The position numbers were made by a program, and so were the translations under genes. Source: Bartonella sp. HY038 (GTDB lineage: Bacteria; Pseudomonadota; Alphaproteobacteria; Rhizobiales; Rhizobiaceae). Taken from it: a stretch of 64,000 nucleotides of DNA. Numbering within the stretch: the stretch's first letter is position 1; every line of letters starts with the position of its first letter. Below the pieces are notes generated by a model. That model searched no databases. It was not told where the DNA came from and worked only from the letters and a program-made list of their open reading frames with translations. This document shows positions 35,590-45,400 of this stretch, piece after piece. The stretch lies in NCBI RefSeq assembly GCF_014117425.1, contig NZ_CP059725.1, positions 558,001 to 622,000 on the forward strand, given 5' to 3'.

Positions 35590-36522
35590 CTAGTTTTCGG
35601 CTAATAGTTTTAACATCGCTTCTTCGCCATCTTTTTTGCTTATCAATGGGATAGAGCTACTTGTCTCATCATATAATTCTAGCGCATATGTTAAATTTTT
35701 ATATAATAGGCTATTTCCATCAGTCTTATATTTCATAAGCTGTTGTTCTAAATACGGTTTTGAAATAATTTCAAAAAAGCTGTGATGTGCAAGCTGATGT
35801 AGATAGATAAGCGCAATATGCGTATCGAATAGACCATGACGCTGGGTTATCGCATCTTTATCAGGATTTAATAACCACCATGCTGACAGCGGGTCATCGA
35901 TAAAGTCAGCAAAATAATAATCAATTCTTTCGTCACGCTGTTGAAATAGATAATTAAAAATTTCCCGAGGGGCAACACGTAAATGAATAAGGCATGCAAT
36001 AATTGTTTTTAAGCTAAATGCTATTGGACTCATTGTAGTATAATCATTGGTTTTAAATTGGCCGATGGCAGGACCAAGCGGCGCAGGATTATTATGGGCA
36101 ATAAAATTTATCAAACAACGGCAAAATAATTGGCGTAAGGCATCTTGTTCGCATTGGCGCCAAAAACTGACATTTTCACAAGCGAGTTTTTCATAAAACT
36201 CAAAAGTTGAACCAGCGCGGTCATCAAGTATTAATTTTTCTAATATACGGGGCAGCCAGAATTTAAAGCTATTTATTCCGCCAACGCAGTCAATAGGTTC
36301 ACAAACAAACAGACGGCAGGCTAAGTTATCAGCGCAATCGGCATTATCAATGCTGTCTATTATTTGTGTAAGCATTTCATCTGAAACGCATGTGTCGCAA
36401 TAATCCTCGCGTTTGCGACAAGGTTGATATTGGCTAAAGGCTTGCTTAACGGCGTGCATGCAGCTTTCCGCCGAGGGCGGCGATAAATCTAATGGGTAAA
36501 AAAGGGTTTGATTATTGTCCAA
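35590..36522 (-). CDS. Four-Cys paralogue family, member 1
   Basis: 310-residue protein of a family I do not recognise; last gene of a four-gene tandem array. The shared N-terminal pattern is FYPLDLSPPSAESCMHAVKQ, then Y-x-P-x(3)-R-x-x-YC-D-TC, then DCVGGINSFKFWLPR. Later shared blocks are FCRCLINFIA-x(4)-PAPLG, AxxIHLRVxPREIFNYL and RIDYYF. Four cysteines (in ESC, YCDTC and DCVGG) are invariant among the paralogues, suggesting a metal site. No signal peptide or membrane helix. The start is a TTG at 36522 with AAAGG about ten bases before it; no ATG is in position. It follows member 2 by 13 bases. Confidence 0.8.
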   Translation of the reverse strand: MDNNQTLFYPLDLSPPSAESCMHAVKQAFSQYQPCRKREDYCDTCVSDEMLTQIIDSIDNADCADNLACRLFVCEPIDCVGGINSFKFWLPRILEKLILDDRAGSTFEFYEKLACENVSFWRQCEQDALRQLFCRCLINFIAHNNPAPLGPAIGQFKTNDYTTMSPIAFSLKTIIACLIHLRVAPREIFNYLFQQRDERIDYYFADFIDDPLSAWWLLNPDKDAITQRHGLFDTHIALIYLHQLAHHSFFEIISKPYLEQQLMKYKTDGNSLLYKNLTYALELYDETSSSIPLISKKDGEEAMLKLLAEN

Positions 36523-36535
36523 TGTTTTGCTGCCT

Positions 36536-37468
36536 TTATGCTGGTATAGAAAATTGACCTTGTTGAATTAATTTTAAAATAGCCTCTTCCCCGTTTTGTT
36601 GACTTATTAATTGGGGGCGTTTTTTTCTTTCATCATAATATCCAATTGCAAGCTCGAAGTTTTGTACCAAAAGTTGGTTTTTAGCTGTTTGGTATTTAAT
36701 CAATTGTTGGGCTAAATAGTCCTTGGATACATGGTTTAAAACAGCTTGCATGGCATTTTGATCTAAAAATATATTGACCTTATCATAATTAGTTAAATTA
36801 TCTGGTAATCCTTCGTCTAAATCACCAAGCCACCATGGTTCCATCTCAACAATGATGATGTGCGCTAAAAAATAATCAATCCGCTCATCGCAATGCTTAA
36901 AAACATAGGCAAAGATATCTTGCGGATTAACGCGTAAAGCAATGAGACTGCCGATAATGGCTTGCAAAGCAAAATTGGTCGGCCAAGCTTTGTCATAATC
37001 ATTGGAGGCAAAATTAGGCAACTGGGGCCCTAAGGGTGCCGCATCCATGTGTTCAACCACGCCAATTAAAGACCGCGTAAAAACTTGTCTTAGTGCCTTT
37101 GTTTCGTGAGGAGGCCAAAAGCCGATATTTTGGCTTTTGTATTTTTCAAAAACTTCAAAGGTAAAGTGTTTATTGGAATCTAAAATTGATGTTTCTAATG
37201 TGCGTGGTAGCCAGAATTTTAAATTATTAATCGTGCCGACACAATCAATATGTTCATGAAAAAAGAGTTCGTAAACCCAAGGTTTTGCAGTATTGGGGTG
37301 ATCAATTGCATTTTGAAATTCAGGAAAGACTTCTTCAGCTATGCAAGAGTCACAAAAATCATGGCGTTCACGATAGGGCGCATATTGGCTAAAGCCTTGT
37401 TTAACGGCGTGCATGCAGCTTTCAGCCGAGGGCGGCGATAAATCCAATGGGTAAAAGACTTGCTGCAT
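36536..37468 (-). CDS. Four-Cys paralogue family, member 2
   Basis: 310 residues. It is the closest relative of member 1: the first 20 residues after the start are identical and so is most of the underlying DNA (about 37404-37455 against 36450-36502), which suggests recent duplication or gene conversion. Cysteines at 18, 39, 42 and 76. The core CVGTINNLKFWLPRTLE differs from the others by Thr in place of the second Gly. ATG at 37468 with AAAGGA seven bases upstream. Soluble, mildly acidic, no known domain; function unknown. Confidence 0.8.
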   Translation of the reverse strand: MQQVFYPLDLSPPSAESCMHAVKQGFSQYAPYRERHDFCDSCIAEEVFPEFQNAIDHPNTAKPWVYELFFHEHIDCVGTINNLKFWLPRTLETSILDSNKHFTFEVFEKYKSQNIGFWPPHETKALRQVFTRSLIGVVEHMDAAPLGPQLPNFASNDYDKAWPTNFALQAIIGSLIALRVNPQDIFAYVFKHCDERIDYFLAHIIIVEMEPWWLGDLDEGLPDNLTNYDKVNIFLDQNAMQAVLNHVSKDYLAQQLIKYQTAKNQLLVQNFELAIGYYDERKKRPQLISQQNGEEAILKLIQQGQFSIPA

Positions 37469-37500
37469 ATTTGTTCCTTTGAAGATGATAAATAGTCAAT

Positions 37501-38448
37501 TTAAGCGGATAAATCCTTCTTAAGAGGGAATTTTTGCAATAAGTGACGCAAAGTCCTTTCATCTGCGATTTGGTCTTTATCATCTTGAATGATTTTTTGT
37601 TGTTCATATTGTTGCAGGGCATGTTTAATTTGACAACATAATATTTCGTCGCCTTTCGCCTTATATTTTTCTAACAGTTGCTGGAGATCATCGCTTGATA
37701 TTAATTGAAATAGGCTTACTCGCGCACGTTTACTTAATATTTCGGTCACATGTTTTAAGTCATCATTATTAATATAAATTTGCTCAGAAAACCTATCCAA
37801 GTGCTCCATGCTAAGCCAAGGGTAATTTATTTCGCTGCACAGGAAAAAATCAACGCGCGCATCATCATTGTTTAAAAGATATTTGAAAATATTTGTTGGT
37901 TCGACACGTAGATAGATTAAAGTCGCGATTATGATCACAAAAATATCGCTTATATGCAGTAAAGCTAAACGCCTATCATCTTGATTATCTAGTAATTCGC
38001 CTTTTAGCGGCGAGGGGTCGCCAGTTTCAATCAAATTTATGAGGGCACGGCTAAATGTAAGGCGCAAAACCTCTTGTTCATGATCTGGCCAAGCTGAAAG
38101 GCCAAGATTTTGATATATTTCATGTATGCCGCTATATGGCATGTGTTGTAGTGATGTCAGCATATAGGTTTCAAGAGTGCGCGGCAGCCAAAATTTGATA
38201 TTGTCCGCGCCGCCCACGCAGGTTGGGGTTTCCCAATAAACCCCGCAAAAGCTATCAACGGGTGCGGTATGGGGTGATTTACTCGCCTTGGCTATCGTTT
38301 CAATAAAATCATCGCGTGTGCAAGTTGTGCAGTATTGTGCTCGTTCCAGGGCAGGTTTGTAATCAGCAAAAGCCTCGTAAATTGTAAGCATACACTCATG
38401 AGCGTTTGGTGTTTGTATATCAAAGGTATAGAATAAAGATTTTGGCAT
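37501..38448 (-). CDS. Four-Cys paralogue family, member 3
   Basis: 315 residues from the ATG at 38448, which has an AGG about ten bases upstream and matches the N-terminus of the others (MPKSLFYTFDIQTPN). An alternative ATG at 38481 overlaps the stop of member 4 (TAATG) and would add 11 residues, so translational coupling is possible. Cysteines at 19, 40, 43 and 77 have exactly the spacing of member 2. Shared blocks: CVGGADNIKFWLPRTLETYM, RLTFSRALINLIETGDPSPL, LRVEPTNIFKYL, ARVDFFL. The C-terminus is Lys/Asp/Gln-rich. Function unknown. Confidence 0.8.
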   Translation of the reverse strand: MPKSLFYTFDIQTPNAHECMLTIYEAFADYKPALERAQYCTTCTRDDFIETIAKASKSPHTAPVDSFCGVYWETPTCVGGADNIKFWLPRTLETYMLTSLQHMPYSGIHEIYQNLGLSAWPDHEQEVLRLTFSRALINLIETGDPSPLKGELLDNQDDRRLALLHISDIFVIIIATLIYLRVEPTNIFKYLLNNDDARVDFFLCSEINYPWLSMEHLDRFSEQIYINNDDLKHVTEILSKRARVSLFQLISSDDLQQLLEKYKAKGDEILCCQIKHALQQYEQQKIIQDDKDQIADERTLRHLLQKFPLKKDLSA

Positions 38449-38480
38449 TTTATTACGCCTACTATAATTAAAATATTTCA

Positions 38481-39449
38481 TTATAATGCAGTATCTAACA
38501 GTTTGTGCAATAATAAACTATCATCATCTTCGTTTAAATCTTCATTATTAGATTTTTGACTATTATAGTCTTGCAGGGCTTTTTCGATATATTGGCATAA
38601 AATTGTGTTACCTAATTTTTCATATTTATCCAATTTATCAAATAAGTCTTCAATGGAAATAGCATTAAAAAGGGCAGTGCGTGCCCGTCTGTTTAATAGC
38701 TTGGTTAAAAGTTTTAAATTGTCATTGTTATTGATTGTTTCAGCATCATAATAGGCTTCTTCATCGATGCTTAAAAAATCATCACTTATCTCTCGGCATA
38801 GGAAAAAATCAATATTTTCATTTTGGTGGGCTTTTAAGTAGGCAAAAATGCCTTTTGGCTCAATACGCAAATAGATGAGCATGCCAATAATTATAGTAAA
38901 AATATCGGCATGTTGTTGCAATTCTTTACATCTGTCGCGGCTCTTCGTTAATAATGTGCCGTTTAACGGTGCGGGGTTGCCGCTTTCAACAAAATTAATC
39001 AGTGCGCGGCAAAAAGTAAGCCGCAAAACCTCCTGCTCATCAAAAGGCCAGAGAGACAGTCCTATGCTTTGATAACGCTCAACTATGTTTGTAAAAATGC
39101 CATTATCGACTGGCGTTAATATATATGTTTCAACGGTGCGCGGCAGCCAAAATTTTATATTGGATATGCCACCCATACAATGGGGGCCTTCCCAATAAAT
39201 CCCGCTAAAGCTACTTGCTGGTGCTTTACTGGGGGATTTGCATGCTTCAACGATAATTTCAACAAATTCGTCGCTTGCACAGGTTCGACAATAATTGCCG
39301 CGACCGCGCGCTGGTGGATAATGAGAAAAAATATTATAGACCGCGCTCATACAATCAATAGCGCTTGGCGGCTGCTCTTCAAAAATATAAAAGAGCTGCG
39401 GTTTTTTATTGCCGATTAGCTTTCGTGTCGAGTTTTTCAAAATAGACAT
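38481..39449 (-). CDS. Four-Cys paralogue family, member 4
   Basis: 322 residues; the first gene of the array. It has a longer basic N-terminus (MSILKNSTRKLIGNKKPQ) before the family start LFYIFEEQPPSAIDC. It pairs with member 3 (for example CMGGISNIKFWLPRTVETYI and EQEVLRLTFCRALINFVESG) rather than with members 1 and 2, so the array looks like two successive duplications. The acidic C-terminal tail (NNEDLNEDDDS) is unlike the others. Its stop overlaps a possible start of member 3 by one base. It lies 36 bases downstream of the 3' end of the LysR gene, on the same strand, so it may be co-transcribed with it. Confidence 0.8.
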   Translation of the reverse strand: MSILKNSTRKLIGNKKPQLFYIFEEQPPSAIDCMSAVYNIFSHYPPARGRGNYCRTCASDEFVEIIVEACKSPSKAPASSFSGIYWEGPHCMGGISNIKFWLPRTVETYILTPVDNGIFTNIVERYQSIGLSLWPFDEQEVLRLTFCRALINFVESGNPAPLNGTLLTKSRDRCKELQQHADIFTIIIGMLIYLRIEPKGIFAYLKAHQNENIDFFLCREISDDFLSIDEEAYYDAETINNNDNLKLLTKLLNRRARTALFNAISIEDLFDKLDKYEKLGNTILCQYIEKALQDYNSQKSNNEDLNEDDDSLLLHKLLDTAL

Positions 39450-39485
39450 AGCTTAACATTACTCACTTATTCATTTTGTTTTCGA

Positions 39486-40400
39486 TTAATTACCATTGTG
39501 TTCCGACCTAGAGCTTATCAAAATACCATCTTTGTCAGTGGAGCACTGGCTAATTATCATTTGGGCGATATGGTTGATTGGTTTATTATGAGTATTATGG
39601 GGGGCAATGGCTAACCATGTCATATGTTTTATGATAGGTTTAAGTCCGTCGAATTCTAATAGCTTAAATTCGCCTGATTTTAGTTTTGGAGATAAAATTC
39701 GAATTGATTCAAGGCCAATACCCATTCCATTTTCAATAGCAGATACCAATTGCGATGCACGGTTAACCGTCATGGATTTTGTTATATTGATTGGTATATG
39801 GTTAAAACTTAACCATTCTTCCCAAGTTGTTCGGGCAAATGCATTGCGAATAAGTATAAACTGTTTAAAGTCTTCAATCGTTTTGATTTTATCATAGATA
39901 TTTTGATGGCAGAACGGATAATAATAATCTGGCCCCAAGTCTAAAGCGTGAGAAATGTGGGCTGCTTTTTCATCAAGAAAAACAGCTATATCGTAATTTT
40001 TTATGTCCAGAACGTCTTTTTCTTCATTGGTGATAAGCCGAATATCTTCGTAACCTTTTTCTAGTAGTTCAAGAATTATAGGCTGCATTAAAAAATTGGC
40101 AAAGCCCGGTGGACAAAAAAGAGTGATGAAGTGCTCTTTGTTGGTGATGTGATCTATACCTTTTTCAATCTCTTGTAGCCCTGCCTCAACGAAGGATAAT
40201 AAGGCCTGGCCTTTTGCAGTTAATTCAACACTGTTGGAATTGCGGATGAATAAACGCACTCCTAGCAAATCTTCTAGTTTTTTAGTTGATTGGCTAACAG
40301 CACTTGTTGTCAATAACAGTGCTTCACCAGCAAGCTTGAAAGACTGCAAACGTGCAGATATCGCGAAAATATTGAGTAAATTTAGAGGTATATTTTTCAT
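39486..40400 (-). CDS. LysR family transcriptional regulator, GcvA-like
   Basis: 304 residues. N-terminal helix-turn-helix with LNLLNIFAISARLQSFKLAG, ALLLTTSAVSQSTKKLEDLLGVRLF (residues 7-55), then the effector domain (about 90-295). The pattern LxTxSAVSQxxKxLE is typical of the GcvA/AmpR branch. The ATG at 40400 is 304 bases from, and divergent to, acetolactate decarboxylase, an arrangement like alsR/alsSD, so it is the probable activator of that gene. An ATATAGCTATAT palindrome near 40458-40470 lies between them. The four-Cys paralogue array follows on the same strand. Confidence 0.93.
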   Translation of the reverse strand: MKNIPLNLLNIFAISARLQSFKLAGEALLLTTSAVSQSTKKLEDLLGVRLFIRNSNSVELTAKGQALLSFVEAGLQEIEKGIDHITNKEHFITLFCPPGFANFLMQPIILELLEKGYEDIRLITNEEKDVLDIKNYDIAVFLDEKAAHISHALDLGPDYYYPFCHQNIYDKIKTIEDFKQFILIRNAFARTTWEEWLSFNHIPINITKSMTVNRASQLVSAIENGMGIGLESIRILSPKLKSGEFKLLEFDGLKPIIKHMTWLAIAPHNTHNKPINHIAQMIISQCSTDKDGILISSRSEHNGN

Positions 40401-40704
40401 TCTAGGTTAAATCCCACTAAATCAAGATTGAAATTTATTAAATTGATGGTCGAAAAAATATAGCTATATTGGAAATAGAAACGATTACCAAAATACCTCA
40501 ATTTGCAGCAAAAAGAAATTACCTTAGCAATAACAAGCCGTTAAAATTGGTAAATGCCATTTAAATGGCGGTGCTTATTCCTATAGCAATTGAGGGTGTT
40601 AGCTCTAATTAACTGAATGTCTAGTCTTTGCTATATGAACAATTAATTAGTGGTGTGATTAGTCGTATTTAATTAGATAAGTCAAATTCTGAATTGGAAA
40701 AATT
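40401..40704. promoter_or_regulatory. Divergent promoter region of the LysR and acetolactate decarboxylase genes
   Basis: 304 bases between two divergent starts. A T-N11-A type palindrome candidate (ATATAGCTATAT, about 40458-40470) could be the LysR operator. Promoter hexamers cannot be fixed with confidence. Confidence 0.4.
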
Positions 40705-41409
40705 ATGACCAAAGCTATTTCTCAGTTTTCTACAGTTAATGCTTTAATGTCTGGACTATATGATGGTGTATTTTCTGCTGAAACTATTCTTAAAAGCGGC
40801 GATTTTGGACTAGGCTGCTCTCATGCATTTGGAGGCGAAGTCATTATTATTGATGGAAAAATGATAGAAGCGCGTGGCGACGGCATCGTTCGTACCATGT
40901 CTTCAGCAGAAAAATTACCCTTTGCGCAAGTAACCAGTTTTAATGCGGAAAAAAACATATCTATAAAGAATGTTGCCAAAGAGCAATTGCATGATGTTTT
41001 ATCGTCTTATACGAAATTTGATAATATATTTTTGGCGGTAAAATATAAAGGTAGTTTTGATAGAATTAAAATTCGCCGCCCTTTGGAGCAAAAAAAACCT
41101 TATAAATCTGTTTTAGAAGTCGTGTCAGATCAAGTCGTTGATGAATTGAAAAATGTTTCTGGCACACTGATTGGCTTTTTTTCTCCAAGTTATTTTTCAA
41201 CCATTTCTGTTTCGCAGTTCCATGTTCATTTTATTTCTGATGATGGGACAAAGGCTGGTCATGTAATGGATTTTGCCATGGCAGAAGGTAATCTAGAATT
41301 TGAGCGTAAATTGGGTTTAGATATTAAGTTGCCCGATGATCCTGAATTTTTAAACCAAAATCTAGATATTGATGATATGGTTGAACTTATAAAGCACGTT
41401 GAAAATTAA
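40705..41409 (+). CDS. budA: Alpha-acetolactate decarboxylase
   Basis: 234-residue zinc enzyme converting acetolactate to acetoin. The zinc ligands are visible as FHVHFISDD-x(3)-AGHV with histidines at about 173, 175 and 186, matching the BudA/AldC pattern; the N-terminal LMSGLYDGVFSAETILKSGDFGLG and FGGEVIIIDG-x-x-(Y/I)-x-A-x-GDG segments are also family hallmarks. The ATG at 40705 is preceded by GGAA. The window holds no acetolactate synthase (budB/alsS), so the enzyme may drain acetolactate from valine synthesis or work with a distant synthase. Divergent LysR regulator; strong terminator after the gene. Confidence 0.94.
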   Translation: MTKAISQFSTVNALMSGLYDGVFSAETILKSGDFGLGCSHAFGGEVIIIDGKMIEARGDGIVRTMSSAEKLPFAQVTSFNAEKNISIKNVAKEQLHDVLSSYTKFDNIFLAVKYKGSFDRIKIRRPLEQKKPYKSVLEVVSDQVVDELKNVSGTLIGFFSPSYFSTISVSQFHVHFISDDGTKAGHVMDFAMAEGNLEFERKLGLDIKLPDDPEFLNQNLDIDDMVELIKHVEN

Positions 41410-41426
41410 ACTTTAGTACAACATTT

Positions 41427-41459
41427 AAAAAGCCCCTTTTATTAAAGGGGCTTTTTTTG
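41427..41459 (+). terminator. Terminator after acetolactate decarboxylase
   Basis: AAAAGCCCCTTT / AAAGGGGCTTTT stem with short loop followed by a T-run. Confidence 0.93.
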
Positions 41460-42476
41460 TTTTTATGGCTAGGTTCTTGAGTGGTAAGATGGGAAAGCAC
41501 CAAGACTGCAATAATGTCTTAAGCTGCTAGCCAAGATAATGGAATTTATTTTTTCAGATTTAAAGACAGCTAGAAAAACGCTAGCCTACTTGCATAAGGC
41601 CGCAAAAATCGTTTTTTACCTCCCTTTTAAATTTGGTTCTTTAATATGGTTGTTGGTGGGTTGAACAAGTCTCTTTCGATCAATACAGCTTAGATTTTTT
41701 GCCAGAAAAATCGAGGAAATTTCACTCCAATTATAATTAGCTATTTTGGGTGATGCTTCAGCGCATTATTGCCGAGCTATTGCGACGACAAAATCCATTA
41801 TTGGCTTTGATTGTGGCAAATCGAGACATTTATGTTGCCATTATGTCACGATGGCTTTTTTTTGTTGAAATCTTGAAAAATTTTTTTTTGGGGAACCAAA
41901 TTTAAAGTTGCGCGTTCAAGAAAAATTCGTGCCAATTTGGCTTTGTTTCATAATAAGAAAATAGTTTTCAAGTTAAATAATTTTAATATTCTAATATTAA
42001 TAATTAATTTTTCACATTATTTAGAAAATCAAATTACATTTAAGCATTAAGTTATATATTTATTAAATTTTATCAATTGAACTTTATATATATAATTTTT
42101 TAATTGATTTTATAGGTATTTATTTAACCTTATATTATAATCCTTAACTGGTTATTATCTTTATATTAGATATTTATTATGTATTTATATTATTACATAA
42201 TATTGCATGAAATATTAAATTATGTTAATGAGATATACACAGCTGTAACTTTATGAAAGTGAAGTTGTACTCGTGGCTATGTTCGAGGTTTTCGGCGTTT
42301 TGCGAGTGCTGGAGTGTAAAGGATCACGCATTTGTGATTCAGCATGCTTAAGTGAGTCTAGTTCAAGTGTGTTCTTGGCGGAGTGTCTTGGGTTGCACTG
42401 ACTTAATTTTATTTATGAGTTTCTGCGTAAGTGCGTAGTTAAGAATTTATATGTGTATCTACATTGGGTGGGTTAA
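41460..42476. other. Long AT-rich leader region of the first trimeric adhesin
   Basis: About 1 kb without a gene. The part at 41940-42240 is extremely AT-rich, and 41876-41889 is a run of five A and nine T. After 42240 the composition changes to a more mixed, possibly transcribed 5' leader. Such regions often bind silencers or carry promoters for phase- or stress-regulated surface proteins; no site can be named here. Confidence 0.45.
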
Positions 42477-45400
42477 ATGACAAAAACTATTAAGAATAAA
42501 AATACTTCTTTAGCAGTTGAAAATCGTCATCGTCGTCGCGAAAGCTTATTGTCTGGCGTTGCAGGTGCTGGCCTTGCAGCTGCTGCGGTGTTGTCTGTTG
42601 GTGCAACGTTTACAGCTTCGACCATTGATGTGGCTCAAGGTGCTATTGCAATCAGTGATAACGGGTCAAATTTCCAAAAATGGGATTTGGCAGGCGATTG
42701 GAGCGCTCTGCCTGCTGCAATTAAGGGGACTTCAGGTGGTGGCGGTGCTAACGCAAGTAATAATGGTATTGCATTTGTTGGTGACGGTGATTGTTCTGTT
42801 TTTACTGGTGATGATACGTATGCAGGCGTTTATGGTGATGATGCTGCTTTTGGTGGGGGGCTTTATGGTTTTGGGAGGCAGACCACAAGTGCTACTTATA
42901 ATATAAATGCCAATGCTGGTGCTAATACCGCGAAGAATATAGGTATTCAAGTATGGACACCTCCAGCGCAAACTTTTGGTACAGGGAATACGCTTAGTTA
43001 TCTCGGTAGTGCTACTCAGGCAAACAATCAAACTCAAGCGTTCGGTGTGAATTCATTTGCTGTTGGTTGTAACTCAAAAGCATTGGGTCTTTCTTCCACT
43101 GCTATAGGTTTGAATGCGCAGGCAAATGGCACGGGTAGTGTTTCTATGGGGCAGCATTCTATTGCTGACGCTGGCGGTACAATTGCTTTGGGTATTTCTG
43201 CTAAAGCTATGGCTGAGGATGCAATTGCATTGGGTTCTTTGTCGAATGCTTCAGTTAGGAATGCGATTGCGATTGGGTCTAATGCTCAGGCAACTGGGGT
43301 TGGTGCTACTGCGTTTGGTTCTACTGCTAATGGTAGTGTTGATGCAGGTGTGCTTGCGAGTGGTGCAGGTTCTACAGCTATTGGTGGTAATACGACGAAA
43401 GGTGCTAATGCGACCGGTGCAGATTCAGTGGCTATTGCAGGTCAATCACTTGCTAGTGGTGCGTCATCTGTTGCTATTGGTTTAAGTTCGACTGCAAGTG
43501 GTGCGTCAGCGATTTCTGTTGGTAATGGCTCGACCGCAAGTGGTGCTCAATCAATTGCAATTGGTGTTGGTAATAATGTAAGTGGTGCAAATTCTGGTGC
43601 TATTGGTGATCCAACAACGATTACTGGTGATGGTTCGTACTCTTTAGGTAATGATAATACGATTGCTGGCGCTAATGCCGGTATTTTTGGTAATAATGGC
43701 AATATCGGTACAGCTGGCGCTGGCGCTCGTATCATTGGTAATAATGGTAGTGTCAATGTAGCTGATGGCTTTGTTCTTGGTAATTCAGCCTCTGTTACAG
43801 CTAGCGGTGGTGTTGCTATCGGCTCATCTTCTAAAGCCTCGACAGCTGCTGGCGGCATTGGTCTTGATCCTTTCACAAATAAGGCATCAGCTACAACTGG
43901 TGGTGCATGGGTTGCCACAAATGGTGCGGTAAGCGTTGGTGATGGTTCAACCGTTACTCGCCAAATTACTGGCCTTGCTGCTGGTACTGCTAGTACTGAT
44001 GCGGTTAATGTTGCACAGCTTAGCAAATTACGTGATTATGCAGCGCAGGGTTGGAATTTAACTGCAGGCGGTGAAAATTCAACCAATGTTGGTGTTGCAG
44101 GCGCTATTGATCTAAGTGCTGGTAGTACGAATTTGCTTGTATCAAAAGGTGCAGATAATAATAATGTAACTTTTGACCTTGCTAAAGATATCAATATTAC
44201 AAGTGTTACGACTGGCAATTCTAAGTTAACAACAAGTGGTCTTGCTATCACTGTTGGTTCTGGTGCAACGGCAGGCACAACAAGTTTGACTGGTACTGGT
44301 CTTTCAATCGCCAATGGCCCAAGCGTCACAACGACTGGTATTGATGGTGCAGGGAAATCTGCAACCAATCTTGCAAATGCAACTTTGTCTGCAACGTCAA
44401 CTGATGCAGTGACTGGTCAGCAACTTTTTGCAACCAATACCACGGCTACAACAAATGCTTCACGCATTAGTAGTTATTTGGGTGGCGGTGCTAATGTTGG
44501 TGCTGGTACTGCGCCTACTTATTCCATTCAAGGTGCGAATAAGAGCAGTGTGGGCGATGCATTTGCATCAGTTGATAGTGCACTTGATAATCTTAATCTT
44601 AATGCGCTACAATGGAATTCAAGCTTATCAGCCTTTGACGCAAGTTATGATAAGGATGGTACAGGTACAAAGACTGCTCAAAAAATCACTAATGTTGCTG
44701 ATGGTGAGCTTTCCACTACATCAAAAGATGCTGTTAACGGTTCGCAGTTAAATACTACCAATACGAATGTATCTACACTTGATACTAAGGTTGGTACTTA
44801 TGCAACTCGTACCAATACCTTCCTTGGTGGTGGTGCAGATATTGCAAATAATAAAGCGCCTAGCTATTCAATTCAGGGTACATCTAAGACCAGTGTTGGT
44901 GATGCTTTCTCAGCTGTTGATACAGCAATTACAACAAACAAAACAAATATTGCCACCAATGCTGGTAATATTTCTAACTTGCAAAGAGATGCTCTGCAGT
45001 GGAATTCAACCACAAAAGCATTTGATGCTAGCTATGATTCAGCTGGTACAGGCACAAAAACAGCTCAAAAAATTACCAATGTTGCGAATGGTACTAGTGC
45101 CAATGATGCGGTAAATTATAGCCAGTTGCAGGCTGTTCAGTCTGGTTCTGCTTGGAATGTGTCCGCTAATGGCGATGCAACCGGCAAAACATCTGTTGGT
45201 GGCGGCGCAACTGTAGATTTCAGTGCAGGAAGCACAAATTTAACTGTTGCTAAAAGCGGCACAAATCTTTCATTTGATTTGGCTAAAGATATTAGCATTG
45301 ATAGCGTAACTACTGGTAACACAAAGGTTTCAACCAGTGGTGTTGCGATTGCAGTTGGATCTGGTGCGACGGCTGGGACAACAAGCTTAACTGGAACGGG

